NCBI RefSeq assembly: GCF_025833875.1 | Contig: NZ_JAOYOD010000001.1 | Location: 992,001-1,056,000 of the forward strand | DNA: 64,000 bases | Direction: 5' to 3' | Source: Reichenbachiella ulvae | GTDB taxonomy: Bacteria > Bacteroidota > Bacteroidia > Cytophagales > Cyclobacteriaceae | In this document: positions 25,515-34,194 of the stretch, piece after piece | Layout of the letters: each line of letters starts with the position of its first letter | Numbering within the stretch: the first letter of the stretch is position 1 | The notes under the pieces: model-generated | Databases searched by the model: none | Told to the model about the DNA's origin: nothing | What the model saw: the letters and a program-made list of their open reading frames with translations, nothing else | Position numbers and translations under genes: made by a program

Positions 25515-26279
25515 TCAACCTCTCTTAAAAGCTAGATTGGTATCAGAGGATTCCTTGGGATCAAAATAGTAGCCATCATAGTTGAAGCCTTTGAGGCTCT
25601 CTATATCGTTGATTTGATGGTCGATGATGTAGCGCGCCATTAGACCTCTTGCGCGTTTGGCGAAGAAGGAGATGATTTTGTATTGGCCATTTTTAAAGTC
25701 TTTGAATTCTGTGTTGATCACGGTTGCTTTCAGCGCTTTTCGGTCAACGGATTTAAAGTATTCGTTGGAGGCCAGGTTGAGTACTATATCATCTCCTTGC
25801 TTTTTCAGATCACGGAGGAGGAGTTTAGCAATTTTATCTTCCCAAAAGCTGTATAGTGTTTTGTGATTGTCAAAAGCCAGCTTGGTTCCCATTTCCAAAC
25901 GATATGGCTGAATTAAATCTAGGGGACGCAGTAATCCATAAAGACCAGAGAGTATGCGTAGATGTTCTTGAGCAAAGTTCAGACCCTTGTCATCCAAAGT
26001 TTCAGCTTCAAGCCCTAAATAGACGTCTCCTTTAAATGCATGTAGACAGGTTTTAGAATTCTTCTCATTGTGAGCTGCCTTAAAGCTATTGTATCTTTCT
26101 ACATTGAGCTGGGCCAGGTTTTCGCTTAGGCTCATGAGCGATTGCAAGTCTTCCACTTTCTTTTCCTTAAGTACAGAAATCAGCTCTTTGGTTTCTTTTG
26201 GGAAACGCGGAAAAGTATGTTCTACAGATGGTTTATTGTCAAAATCTAGAGTCTTTGCCGGGGATATCAATGCGATCAT
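25515..26279 (-). CDS. yaaA: Peroxide stress protein YaaA (DUF328)
   Basis: This 254-residue protein is full length for YaaA. It begins MIALISPAKTLDF, the family signature, and contains GLYGLLRPLDLIQPYRLEMGTKL and the late SFFAKRARGLMARYII. In E. coli YaaA binds DNA and lowers free intracellular iron during H2O2 stress, limiting Fenton damage. It is a single-gene unit on the minus strand; a candidate -7 element (TATCTTCG, 26296-26303) lies 16 bases before the ATG. Family assignment is certain; the stress role is taken from E. coli. Confidence 0.95.
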   Translation of the reverse strand: MIALISPAKTLDFDNKPSVEHTFPRFPKETKELISVLKEKKVEDLQSLMSLSENLAQLNVERYNSFKAAHNEKNSKTCLHAFKGDVYLGLEAETLDDKGLNFAQEHLRILSGLYGLLRPLDLIQPYRLEMGTKLAFDNHKTLYSFWEDKIAKLLLRDLKKQGDDIVLNLASNEYFKSVDRKALKATVINTEFKDFKNGQYKIISFFAKRARGLMARYIIDHQINDIESLKGFNYDGYYFDPKESSDTNLAFKRG

Positions 26280-26295
26280 ATGCTATAAATTTTCA

Positions 26296-26303
26296 CGAAG
26301 ATA
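26296..26303 (-). promoter_or_regulatory. Candidate -7 element TATCTTCG, yaaA
   Basis: One mismatch to TAnnTTTG, 16 bases upstream of the yaaA ATG on the minus strand. Confidence 0.35.
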
Positions 26304-26378
26304 TAGGATATTGAGTGACTATCTCAGCCCTTAAAATAGATAAATCAAATGACCCGATTGATTAGCTAAATAAAGACA

Positions 26379-26414
26379 AAAGGCCGAGCGATTCACCTTG
26401 ATTGCTCGGCCTTT
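26379..26414 (-). terminator. Intrinsic terminator of the DUF3347 gene
   Basis: AAAGGCCGAGC pairs perfectly over 11 bp with GCTCGGCCTTT around a 14-base loop; on the minus strand a TTTTGTCTTTATTT tract follows. It is about 20 bp past the DUF3347 stop. Confidence 0.9.
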
Positions 26415-26433
26415 AACATGACGGAAAGTTGAT

Positions 26434-26961
26434 CTATTCCAATGTTTTTTTGATGACTCCACACTTTAGCATTTTGTCTCCGAAGTAGGGGTTATTAATT
26501 TCGTCTTTGGTGCTAAACCAACTGGCTCCTTTATTGTCCAGAGCCATAGGGCAGTAGCACTTATTGATTTTTCCCGATTCAATGTTTCCTTCTAGAATTG
26601 CTTCCATACCTTCGTTTAACTCATAAAAGTGTCTTCGAGCAATCTCAATTTCCCCAGCTGAGAAAATGTTGCTCGCAATACCGGCTTCTTGCATTTTGCT
26701 TTCTGACTCTAGTGCAATGCTCAATTGCTGAGCATATTTTTTAGCCGTTTCAAAATCTGTTTCAACTAGGGCATCTCGTAGGCTAGCATAGGCTGAATAG
26801 ATGGTTTGAATCCCTGTGCTTTTGAATTTTAAATCTTCTTTCTCAGTTTTTGCTGCGGAGAGTTCTGTATTCTCCACCATATAGCTTTTTTCTGTTTCAT
26901 TCTTTTTGCTTTGGCATGCAATCAAGACGAATAGTAATGGAATTAGGGCAAGATTTTTCAT
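26434..26961 (-). CDS. DUF3347-type lipoprotein, probable heavy-metal-binding
   Basis: This 175-residue lipoprotein (lipobox LIAC, Cys16) has a helical DUF3347 body (about 50-130: IYSAYASLRDALVETDFE, then FYELNEGMEAIL) and a C-terminal signature CYCPMALDNKGASWFSTKDEI with NPYFGDKMLKCG. This CPMA...NPYFGDxMLxCG tail is the one seen at the end of CusB-like copper adaptors and DUF3347 proteins, where Cys and Met residues suggest copper binding. It has its own terminator. Metal binding is inferred from the family; its cluster partner is not apparent, though the MbnP cluster is 4 kb away. Confidence 0.85.
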   Translation of the reverse strand: MKNLALIPLLFVLIACQSKKNETEKSYMVENTELSAAKTEKEDLKFKSTGIQTIYSAYASLRDALVETDFETAKKYAQQLSIALESESKMQEAGIASNIFSAGEIEIARRHFYELNEGMEAILEGNIESGKINKCYCPMALDNKGASWFSTKDEINNPYFGDKMLKCGVIKKTLE

Positions 26962-27003
26962 GTCTTTGAAGTTCAGTCTTTAATATATCATAGTACAAGA
27001 TCG

Positions 27004-27648
27004 TTACTTTTTTACGATTACCTGATCTTCAAATAGGCTTTTTACAATTCGCTTGCTGTAATCTTCGACTGGGAAATTCGCCTCTAACTCATCTTTGATT
27101 TGAAAATGAGAAATCCATACCAAACCGCTACCATCAAAATCATTTTGGTCCATGATGTAAAAGAAATTGGCTTCTAAAACTTTGTTGCTAGAGGGTGTGT
27201 CATTAGAGATCTCGCTGTATCTGTTTTGATAGAATTGGTCAAATTTGTAGATGCCCTCCGAGTATTTTTCCAACTCTTGATCACTTATTTCTTCATTGTC
27301 TTTGGATATATTGTCGATGACCGAAGCAGTTAAAATTCCATCGAAACCTTGAGAAAAAAGGTAGTTTTTTAAATGATGCGGGTTAACACGGCCTTCTTGA
27401 GAAAAGTCATAAACCTCATGTCCTGGTGTAGCCAAAACCCCTTCATTTTTTAGCGCCTTTACTGCATTGATCTCAAACTTTTTGTTTTTCTCCATGTTTT
27501 CTGAAAAACCAAAAACAATCACTTTGCGATATTTAAGGGGTTCATAGTTGTCTTTTTCCCATACGGCATCCAAAACCAAATCTTTGGACATGACACAACC
27601 CTGAAGAATAATTACAAATGCGAGGAATAATTTGGCTACTAGGTTCAA
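27004..27648 (-). CDS. Hypothetical lipoprotein
   Basis: This 214-residue protein starts at TTG; an in-frame stop lies just two codons upstream, so it cannot be longer. The leader MNLVAKLFLAFVIILQGC carries a lipobox (LQGC). After this come RKVIVFGFSENMEKN, then EINAVKALKNEGVLATPGHEVYDF and FDGILTASVID, an alternating strand-helix pattern like envelope lipoproteins of the DUF4136 / GNA1162 type. Function is unknown. It lies 42 bp upstream of the DUF3347 gene in the same direction and may share its transcript. Confidence 0.7.
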   Translation of the reverse strand: MNLVAKLFLAFVIILQGCVMSKDLVLDAVWEKDNYEPLKYRKVIVFGFSENMEKNKKFEINAVKALKNEGVLATPGHEVYDFSQEGRVNPHHLKNYLFSQGFDGILTASVIDNISKDNEEISDQELEKYSEGIYKFDQFYQNRYSEISNDTPSSNKVLEANFFYIMDQNDFDGSGLVWISHFQIKDELEANFPVEDYSKRIVKSLFEDQVIVKK

Positions 27649-27797
27649 TTTTTATGTGATTTTAATCAGGATTCAATTTATAAAGCCTTATTGATTTTAA
27701 AAAGACTCCCCATCCTTAATGATTGAATAAATATGTTCCTAAATTAGGCATCGTAGAGTTATTAGTTTCTATTATTATCCTAACTTTAATTATTTCT

Positions 27798-28946
27798 ATG
27801 CGCCAATCCATTATTGTTGCTTGTATTTGTTTGCTAGTTATTTCATGCGATAACAAACCAACTAATAAGGTTCCCATACAGGTGATACCAGTTGTTGAGG
27901 TTAAAGCGAATGATGTTCCTCTCTATCGACAGTTTGTAGGTCAGGTGTATGGGCTCAAAGACATTCCAATTAGAGCAAGAGTTGAGGGATATCTTCTAGA
28001 TATTCATTTCAAGGAAGGACAAAGTGTAAAGAAAGATCAGCTTTTGTATTCCATTGATCCTGAGCCTCTTTTGGCCGAATTGTCGAGTCAGCAGGCAAAA
28101 GTTGCAGAAGCAAAAACCAAATTAGCCAATGCTGAAAATCAATTGAAACGCTATGAACCGTTGGCTGAGATCAATGCGGTGAGTAAAAGTGATTTGGATT
28201 TTGCTAAAGCTCAAAGGGATGCAGCTTTGGCTTCTCTCAATGCGGCCAAAGGAAACCTTAGATCAAGTCAAATTCAATTGAGCTACTGTAAAATTAAATC
28301 GCCAATCAATGGATTTATAGGTAAGACTAATGCAAGAGTGGGAGAATTTGTAGGACGTGATCCTAATCCTGTAATTTTAAATACGATTTCTAAAATTGAT
28401 ACCGTAAGGGTTCAATTCTTTCTTACTGAAGCAGAATACTTACAAGTAGCAAGATATATTAGAGATCATAAGAATCAGTTCAAATCGGATAGTGTGAAAA
28501 GGGATCCAGTTGAATTGGGTCTGATTTTGTCTGATGGTTCGGTGCACCCATATAAGGGAAAAGTTGACTTTGTGAATAGGGAGGTGGATGCTACTACTGG
28601 AGCCATACTGGTTCAGGCCTCTTTCCCAAATCCGGATCGTATCATTCGTCCGGGTCAGTTTGCGCGAGTTAAAGTCAAAATGGAAGAAAAAAAGAATACA
28701 ATAGCCATACCCCAAAGATGTGTCACCGAGATGCAAGGGCAATTTTCAGTCATGATGGTTACCGATAGTAGCACAGTACAATCAGTTCCGATCAAGTTAG
28801 GAGAAAAAGTCAGTGACTTGTGGCTGGTCGAAAGTGGTCTGAAGATTGGAGACCAAATCGTTTTGGAGGGACTTCAGAAGGTGAGATCTGGAATGAAAAT
28901 CCAACCAGATACCACAGTGTTCAATAGTGTTTCATCTGTAGAGTAA
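27798..28946 (+). CDS. RND efflux periplasmic adaptor (membrane fusion protein)
   Basis: This 382-residue lipoprotein (lipobox VISC, Cys17) is of the AcrA/MexA type: a lipoyl-like half domain (VGQVYGLKDIPIRARVEGYLLDIHFKEGQSVKKDQLLYSIDP), a coiled-coil hairpin (about 85-150), the return lipoyl half (IKSPINGFIGK), a beta barrel and a membrane-proximal domain (RCVTEMQGQFSVMMV). It joins the inner-membrane pump to the outer-membrane channel. The ATG at 27798 gives the lipoprotein signal; upstream in-frame ATGs would bury it. It is first in a four-gene operon, 6 bp before the permease gene. Confidence 0.94.
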   Translation: MRQSIIVACICLLVISCDNKPTNKVPIQVIPVVEVKANDVPLYRQFVGQVYGLKDIPIRARVEGYLLDIHFKEGQSVKKDQLLYSIDPEPLLAELSSQQAKVAEAKTKLANAENQLKRYEPLAEINAVSKSDLDFAKAQRDAALASLNAAKGNLRSSQIQLSYCKIKSPINGFIGKTNARVGEFVGRDPNPVILNTISKIDTVRVQFFLTEAEYLQVARYIRDHKNQFKSDSVKRDPVELGLILSDGSVHPYKGKVDFVNREVDATTGAILVQASFPNPDRIIRPGQFARVKVKMEEKKNTIAIPQRCVTEMQGQFSVMMVTDSSTVQSVPIKLGEKVSDLWLVESGLKIGDQIVLEGLQKVRSGMKIQPDTTVFNSVSSVE

Positions 28947-28952
28947 AGGTTT

Positions 28953-31900
28953 ATGTCTGATAGTAAAGGGAATTTCTTCGTTCATAGACCGATCGTTGCG
29001 ATGGTCATAGCGGTGGTGATTGTGATTGTCGGAACTGTATCGGTTCTCGACCTTCCCATAGAGCAGTATCCCAACCTAACACCACCGATTGTTCAGGTAC
29101 GTGCCAACTACACTGGGGCCAATGCTGTCAATGTTGAAGAATCGGTAGCTACCCCTCTGGAACAGCAGATCAATGGGGTGGACAACATGATCTATATGAA
29201 ATCTACCAATGCCAATGACGGCAGTATGGTCATTAATATTTCATTTGATGTTGGCACTGATCCGGATATGAATACGGTCCTAGCTCAAAATAGAGTGTCT
29301 GCTGCCACGGCCAAGTTGCCGGAACCCGTAAAAAAGCTGGGGGTTACTACTGAGAAATCATTGCCTAATATTCTGATGCTAATAGCTCTGACATCCGACG
29401 GACGATATAATCAGGATTTTTTAGGAAACTATGCACTCATTAATATCAAGGATCAATTGGCTAGGATCAAGGGGGTAGGTAGAGTCAATGTTTTGGGTGC
29501 TTCTGACTACTCGATGCGTATTTGGATTAAGCCAGATAGGCTTTCACAATTGGGGATTACTGTTCCTGAGATTCTCAGGGCCATCAACCAGCAGAATATA
29601 GTAGTGCCAGGCGGGAAATTCGGTGCTGAACCAGCGCCCAAGGGAACTGAGTTTACTTACACAGTGAGGTTGCCAGAGCGTTTCAATTCACCAGAGGCAT
29701 TTGGAGATATCGTCGTTCGTACCAATGAAGATGGTTCTCAAGTCAAATTGGAGAATATAGCCACAATCGATTTAGGTGTTGAGACTTATAATGCTTTCAC
29801 GCGACTGAATGGAGAAACTTCTTCAATCATTGCGCTATATCAAGCTCCTGGGTCCAATGCTGTCGAATTGGCTGAAAATGTAATCAAAGAAATGGATAGG
29901 CTCGAAGGAAACTTTCCTGAGTCTATGAAATATGATGTTTCGCTAGATTCCACAGCTCCAATAACTGCGGGTATTAAGGATATTGTCGTTACGTTGATCA
30001 TCGCATTGATTTTGGTTGTACTGGTAGTATTTATTTTTATTCAGGATTGGCGGGCGACCTTGATTCCAACTTTGGCTATCCCTGTTTCACTCATTGGAGC
30101 CTTTATCTTTTTCCCACTACTAGGGTTTACTATCAATGTATTGTCTTTGCTCGGATTAGTTCTAGCCATAGGTATTGTGGTAGATGATGCAATCGTGGTG
30201 GTGGAAGCGGTGCAGGTAAATATAGAGAATGGTATGAGTGCCAAGGAGGCTACATTGGATGCCATGCGCAAAGTAACTGCTCCAGTAATTGCAACTACCT
30301 TGGTATTAGTGGCCGTATTTATTCCGGTAGCAGGTATGGCTGGTATTACTGGACTGCTCTATCAACAGTTTGCCATCACAATTGTGGTTTCTGTTTTGGT
30401 ATCATCTGTCAATGCTTTGACATTGAGTCCAGCATTGTGTTCTATTTTATTAAAAGAGCCCGAGCCCTTCAAAGGACCTTTAGGATGGTTTTTTGATAAG
30501 TTTAACAGGGGGGTAGATCGAACCACCGATGCCTATATGAGCTACACACAAGTTGTATCTCGCAAACTCAAACGAGGGGTTGTATTTATGTTGATCCTGA
30601 CTGGAGCAACAGTTGTTTTTGGTAAATTGGTTCCGGGTGGTTTCATTCCTGAAGAGGATATGGGCTATTTTTTCGTTAACGTGCAATTGCCTAATGCCGC
30701 TTCTTTACAACGCACAGATGTGATTGCTAAAGATGTAGAACAGGCATTGATGAAAATACCAGAAGTTGATTTTGTCACCAATGCTACAGGTTTTAGCATG
30801 CTATCAGGAGCGATGTCTTCCAACAATGGATTCTTGTTTGTCTCTCTCAAGCATTGGAGTGAAAGAGATCGAACTGTCAAGGAGATCATTCAACAAGTCA
30901 ATCAATTTCTGTATCTCAAAGTAAAAGGCGCACAGGCATTTTCTTTCGGTCCGCCTGCAATACCAGGTTTGGGCAATGGATCAGGTTTTAGCATTATGCT
31001 TCAGGATATGATGGGGAACTCTCCACAATATCTTCAGGAGAATGCACAGAAGTTTATTGTAGCGGCTAACCAAAAACCTGAAATTGGGAATGCCTTTACT
31101 ACTTTTCAAGCTTCTGTACCGCAGCGCTATATGGACATTGACAAGGAAAAAGCACTTAAATTGGGGGTTAATCTAGAGGAACTGTATCAAACTGTGGGCA
31201 CTTTTATGGGAGGAAGTTATGTGAATGATTTTACCCGATTTGGAAGACTATATAAAACCTATATTCAAGCAGAACCTGAGTATCGCGTGGATGAATCTCA
31301 GATTAGCAATTTTTTTATTAAGAGTAATACTGGGAAAATGGTACCATTAGCGACTTTGGTCAATATTGAACCTATAGCTGGCCCGGATTACACCAATCGA
31401 TTCAACCTTTTCCGAGCCATCGAAGTAACCGGCGCCCCGGCTCCTGGGTTTACCTCGGCGCAGGCTATGGAGGCATTAGAAAAAACGGCTGCCGAAGTGT
31501 TGCCTGCTGATATGACTTATTCTTGGAATGCCATGTCATTTCAAGAAAAAAAGGCTTCTGGTTCTCTTGGGGTTATATTGACGTTCTCGTTGGTCTTTGT
31601 GTTCCTTATTTTATCAGCTCAGTATGAAAGCTGGTCATTGCCACTAAGTATTCTATTGGGAACTCCGTTTGCTATATTTGGCGCCTTGTTTTTCTTATGG
31701 GCGGCACGATTGGGGAGCCCTAGTTTTGAGAACAATATTTTTGCTCAGGTTTCTTTTGTGATGCTGATTGGTATGGCTGCTAAGAATGCCATTTTGATTG
31801 TGGAATTTGCCAATGATGAATTTAAAAAAGGATTATCCCTATTTGATGCGGCCATAGGAGCTGCCAGGTCAAGATTCAGGCCAATTTTGATGACAGCTTT

Positions 31901-32096
31901 TTCTTTTATTCTAGGAGTATTTCCACTTGTAATAGCTTCTGGTTCTGGAGCTGAGGCCCGAAAAGTGATGGGTATGGCCTTGCTTGGAGGAATGGGGCTA
32001 GCGACATTCCTTGGTGTATTTATGTACCCAATGTTATTTGTTTTGGTAGGTAAGTTGTTCAATTATGAAAAGAAACGGGATGAAGCAAATGCATAA
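28953..32096 (+). CDS. RND efflux permease, HAE1 (AcrB/MexB) type
   Basis: This 1,047-residue permease is full length for hydrophobe/amphiphile efflux pumps. It has 12 membrane segments in two halves with large periplasmic loops (about 45-330 and 560-870). The N-terminus reads FFVHRPIVAMVIAVVIVIVG and the proton-relay Asp pair is in GIVVDDAIVVVE (near residue 410). The second half has MLIGMAAKNAILIVEFAND with the expected Lys. The type (HAE rather than heavy-metal CusA) is read from the N-terminal FFVHRP and the loop pattern. It exports drugs, detergents or metabolites out of the periplasm together with the adaptor and TolC-like protein. Confidence 0.96.
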   Translation: MSDSKGNFFVHRPIVAMVIAVVIVIVGTVSVLDLPIEQYPNLTPPIVQVRANYTGANAVNVEESVATPLEQQINGVDNMIYMKSTNANDGSMVINISFDVGTDPDMNTVLAQNRVSAATAKLPEPVKKLGVTTEKSLPNILMLIALTSDGRYNQDFLGNYALINIKDQLARIKGVGRVNVLGASDYSMRIWIKPDRLSQLGITVPEILRAINQQNIVVPGGKFGAEPAPKGTEFTYTVRLPERFNSPEAFGDIVVRTNEDGSQVKLENIATIDLGVETYNAFTRLNGETSSIIALYQAPGSNAVELAENVIKEMDRLEGNFPESMKYDVSLDSTAPITAGIKDIVVTLIIALILVVLVVFIFIQDWRATLIPTLAIPVSLIGAFIFFPLLGFTINVLSLLGLVLAIGIVVDDAIVVVEAVQVNIENGMSAKEATLDAMRKVTAPVIATTLVLVAVFIPVAGMAGITGLLYQQFAITIVVSVLVSSVNALTLSPALCSILLKEPEPFKGPLGWFFDKFNRGVDRTTDAYMSYTQVVSRKLKRGVVFMLILTGATVVFGKLVPGGFIPEEDMGYFFVNVQLPNAASLQRTDVIAKDVEQALMKIPEVDFVTNATGFSMLSGAMSSNNGFLFVSLKHWSERDRTVKEIIQQVNQFLYLKVKGAQAFSFGPPAIPGLGNGSGFSIMLQDMMGNSPQYLQENAQKFIVAANQKPEIGNAFTTFQASVPQRYMDIDKEKALKLGVNLEELYQTVGTFMGGSYVNDFTRFGRLYKTYIQAEPEYRVDESQISNFFIKSNTGKMVPLATLVNIEPIAGPDYTNRFNLFRAIEVTGAPAPGFTSAQAMEALEKTAAEVLPADMTYSWNAMSFQEKKASGSLGVILTFSLVFVFLILSAQYESWSLPLSILLGTPFAIFGALFFLWAARLGSPSFENNIFAQVSFVMLIGMAAKNAILIVEFANDEFKKGLSLFDAAIGAARSRFRPILMTAFSFILGVFPLVIASGSGAEARKVMGMALLGGMGLATFLGVFMYPMLFVLVGKLFNYEKKRDEANA

Positions 32097-33492
32097 TAAA
32101 TTACCCCTTTACATTTTGATCATGTTGCTTTTACTTGCTTCTTGTAAGATGGGACCAGCTTACAAGAGTCCTGAGGTAATTGCACCCGAAGTATTTCTAT
32201 ATCAAACGAGTCCATCAGATTCGTTAACAGATATCAAATGGTGGGAGCTCTTCAATGATCCAGTACTTGATTCGCTCCTACGGATGGCATTGGATAGCAA
32301 CAGAGAGGTGAAAGCCACATTTAATAGTATAGAACAAGCACGCCTTAAGTATAAAATTCAAAAAGCAAACTTATATCCGGATCTCAATCTTCAAGGACAA
32401 TTGAATTATGGGACTTATTCCGGCTTTTTGAATGATGAGGCCATGGGGAATTATTTGGCAGCTGGGGCTGTTAGTTGGGAGATTGATTTTTGGGGTAAGT
32501 TGCGAAGATTGAATGAGGCTGCTTTGGCAGATTATCTGGGAACTGAATTTGGATATCAAAATTTGAGGCTTTCTCTGGTCAGTCAAATTTGCCTCTATTA
32601 TTTTCAATTAAGAATATATGAAGAAAGCGTAGCGATATCACGAAGAACATTGGCTCTTAGAGATAGCTCTCTGAATCTGATCCGTGCCAGGTACGACAAG
32701 GGGATAGTTGCAGAGATAGATGTTAATCATGCTGAAATTCAACAAGCCATTGCTGCATCGGCAGTTCCGCTTTTTGAACGTGCTGCTGCGCAGACACAAA
32801 ATGCACTGAATGTACTCATAGGAAATAATCCAATGGAGGTAGCCAGGAGTATTCATATTGATAGTTTGGTAGTCAACCAGGATGTGCCTTTGGGTCTACC
32901 CTCAGAGTTGCTACTTAGAAGACCTGATCTAGCATTGGCCGAACAAAAGATTGTTGCTCAGAACGCAAGAATAGGTGTAGCCCAAGCCAATCGCTTTCCT
33001 TCAATAAGTCTCACTGCACTGGGTGGGGTAAGTAACGAATTGGCTAGTTTTAATACAGCTGGTGCAGCCTGGTCAGCCGGATTGAATTTGTTTGGACCAT
33101 TGTTCAATTGGGGCAAAAATAAGAGACAGGTAGAAATCGAAAAACTTAGGACCGAATCGGCTTATTTGAATTATGAAAATGCGGTATTCAATGCATTTAG
33201 GGAAGTAGAAGATGCATTGATAGCTATTCAAACTTTCAAAGAGGAATATGCCGCCAGAGTCAATCATGTTAGGGCGGCTAATAATGCACAGTTTCTTAGT
33301 AGTCAAAGGTATGACAAAGGAATCACCAGTTATCTGGAGTATTTGGAGTCTCAGAGACAGGCATTTGAGGCGGAGTTAGCACTTGTAGCAGTGCAAGGTG
33401 AATTATTAAGTTCCTATGTTTTGCTCTATAAAGCACTTGGTGGTGGTTGGTTGACAGAAGAAGATTATCAAGCATCGCAAGCAACGAATTAA
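32089..33492 (+). CDS. TolC/NodT-family outer membrane efflux lipoprotein
   Basis: This 467-residue protein has a lipobox (LLASC) after a short signal, then the NodT layout: KMGPAYKSPEVIAPE, two related helical-hairpin halves with SWEIDFWGKLRR (the conserved D-x-W/F-G-K/R turn) and, in the second half, GLPSELLLRRPDLALAEQ and SAGLNLFGPLFNWGKNKRQ. It forms the outer-membrane/periplasmic channel of the RND pump. The ATG at 32089 overlaps the permease stop by 8 bp; ATGs at 32065 and 32080 are also in frame. The gene ends 3 bp before the channel gene. Confidence 0.93.
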   Translation: MHNKLPLYILIMLLLLASCKMGPAYKSPEVIAPEVFLYQTSPSDSLTDIKWWELFNDPVLDSLLRMALDSNREVKATFNSIEQARLKYKIQKANLYPDLNLQGQLNYGTYSGFLNDEAMGNYLAAGAVSWEIDFWGKLRRLNEAALADYLGTEFGYQNLRLSLVSQICLYYFQLRIYEESVAISRRTLALRDSSLNLIRARYDKGIVAEIDVNHAEIQQAIAASAVPLFERAAAQTQNALNVLIGNNPMEVARSIHIDSLVVNQDVPLGLPSELLLRRPDLALAEQKIVAQNARIGVAQANRFPSISLTALGGVSNELASFNTAGAAWSAGLNLFGPLFNWGKNKRQVEIEKLRTESAYLNYENAVFNAFREVEDALIAIQTFKEEYAARVNHVRAANNAQFLSSQRYDKGITSYLEYLESQRQAFEAELALVAVQGELLSSYVLLYKALGGGWLTEEDYQASQATN

Positions 33493-33495
33493 TAA

Positions 33496-34140
33496 ATGTT
33501 ATTTCTGAAAAAGAATACAGATCACCCTTTGGTTAAGAACCGATACATTATCCTCTTTATAGTGATCATGTCCAGACTATTTTTGAGCCCGTTGGTGTCT
33601 ACAAATTGGGGGTTTATTATTGCTCCGGTGTTTGACTTTTTCCTTTTCGCTGCGTTAATGTTGATCGTTCAGAAGTTTAGAAAGGCTTTCTGGATTCTTG
33701 GAGCATTTGGTTTTATAGCTGTAGCTCTGGGTACTTTTGGTGGATTTGCTTATGCCTTTGGCTTGTTTTTGTTTGCTGCTTTTATTGGGATTGTGGCAGT
33801 AGAATTGTTTTCTGATTTGCTAGGAAAAAAGAGTGTAGGTTTAAACGAAATGATAGGTGCTCTTGACGGCTATATTTTGATTGGTTTTATAGGTGCACAG
33901 TTGTTTTTGATTGTTAATTTCTTTTTTGATAATGCCTTTTCGAATCTCTCGGAAGGGCCAGCTGCTACACAAGATTTAATTTATTTCAGCTTCATTACCA
34001 TGCTGACGATTGGATATGGTGAGATTGTACCCTTGATTCCAGCCGCACGAAATATGGTGATATTGGTGGGGCTATTAGGGCAGTTTTATTTAGTAGTAGT
34101 TATTGCGACATTTGTAGGTAAATTCATGAAGGATAGATAA
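33496..34140 (+). CDS. Two-pore-helix ion channel (potassium-channel-like)
   Basis: This 214-residue membrane protein has five to six hydrophobic segments. The last part holds a pore loop with the filter TIGYGE, a conservative variant of the potassium filter TxGYGD, preceded by DLIYFSFITML and followed by the last helix (RNMVILVGLLGQFYLVVVIATFVG). It belongs to the Ion_trans_2 group of small K+-type channels, with extra N-terminal helices in place of a classical voltage sensor: no Arg ladder is seen. It starts 3 bp after the efflux channel gene, so it is probably the last gene of the RND operon. Selectivity for K+ is inferred. Confidence 0.88.
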   Translation: MLFLKKNTDHPLVKNRYIILFIVIMSRLFLSPLVSTNWGFIIAPVFDFFLFAALMLIVQKFRKAFWILGAFGFIAVALGTFGGFAYAFGLFLFAAFIGIVAVELFSDLLGKKSVGLNEMIGALDGYILIGFIGAQLFLIVNFFFDNAFSNLSEGPAATQDLIYFSFITMLTIGYGEIVPLIPAARNMVILVGLLGQFYLVVVIATFVGKFMKDR

Positions 34141-34173
34141 AAAAAGTCATGAGAACTTCTCTCATGACTTTTT
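34141..34173. terminator. Bidirectional terminator
   Basis: AAAAAGTCATGAGA pairs perfectly with TCTCATGACTTTTT around a 5-base loop, with A-run and T-run on either side. It ends the efflux operon and the convergent lipoprotein gene. Confidence 0.92.
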
Positions 34174-34194
34174 AAAATAGAAAACTATTATTTA

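Noticed and set aside
28953..32096. Heavy-metal (CusA) type pump linked to the copper cluster
   Set aside because: The N-terminus and overall pattern are of the HAE1 drug-efflux kind, and the DUF3347 gene is on the other strand with its own terminator.
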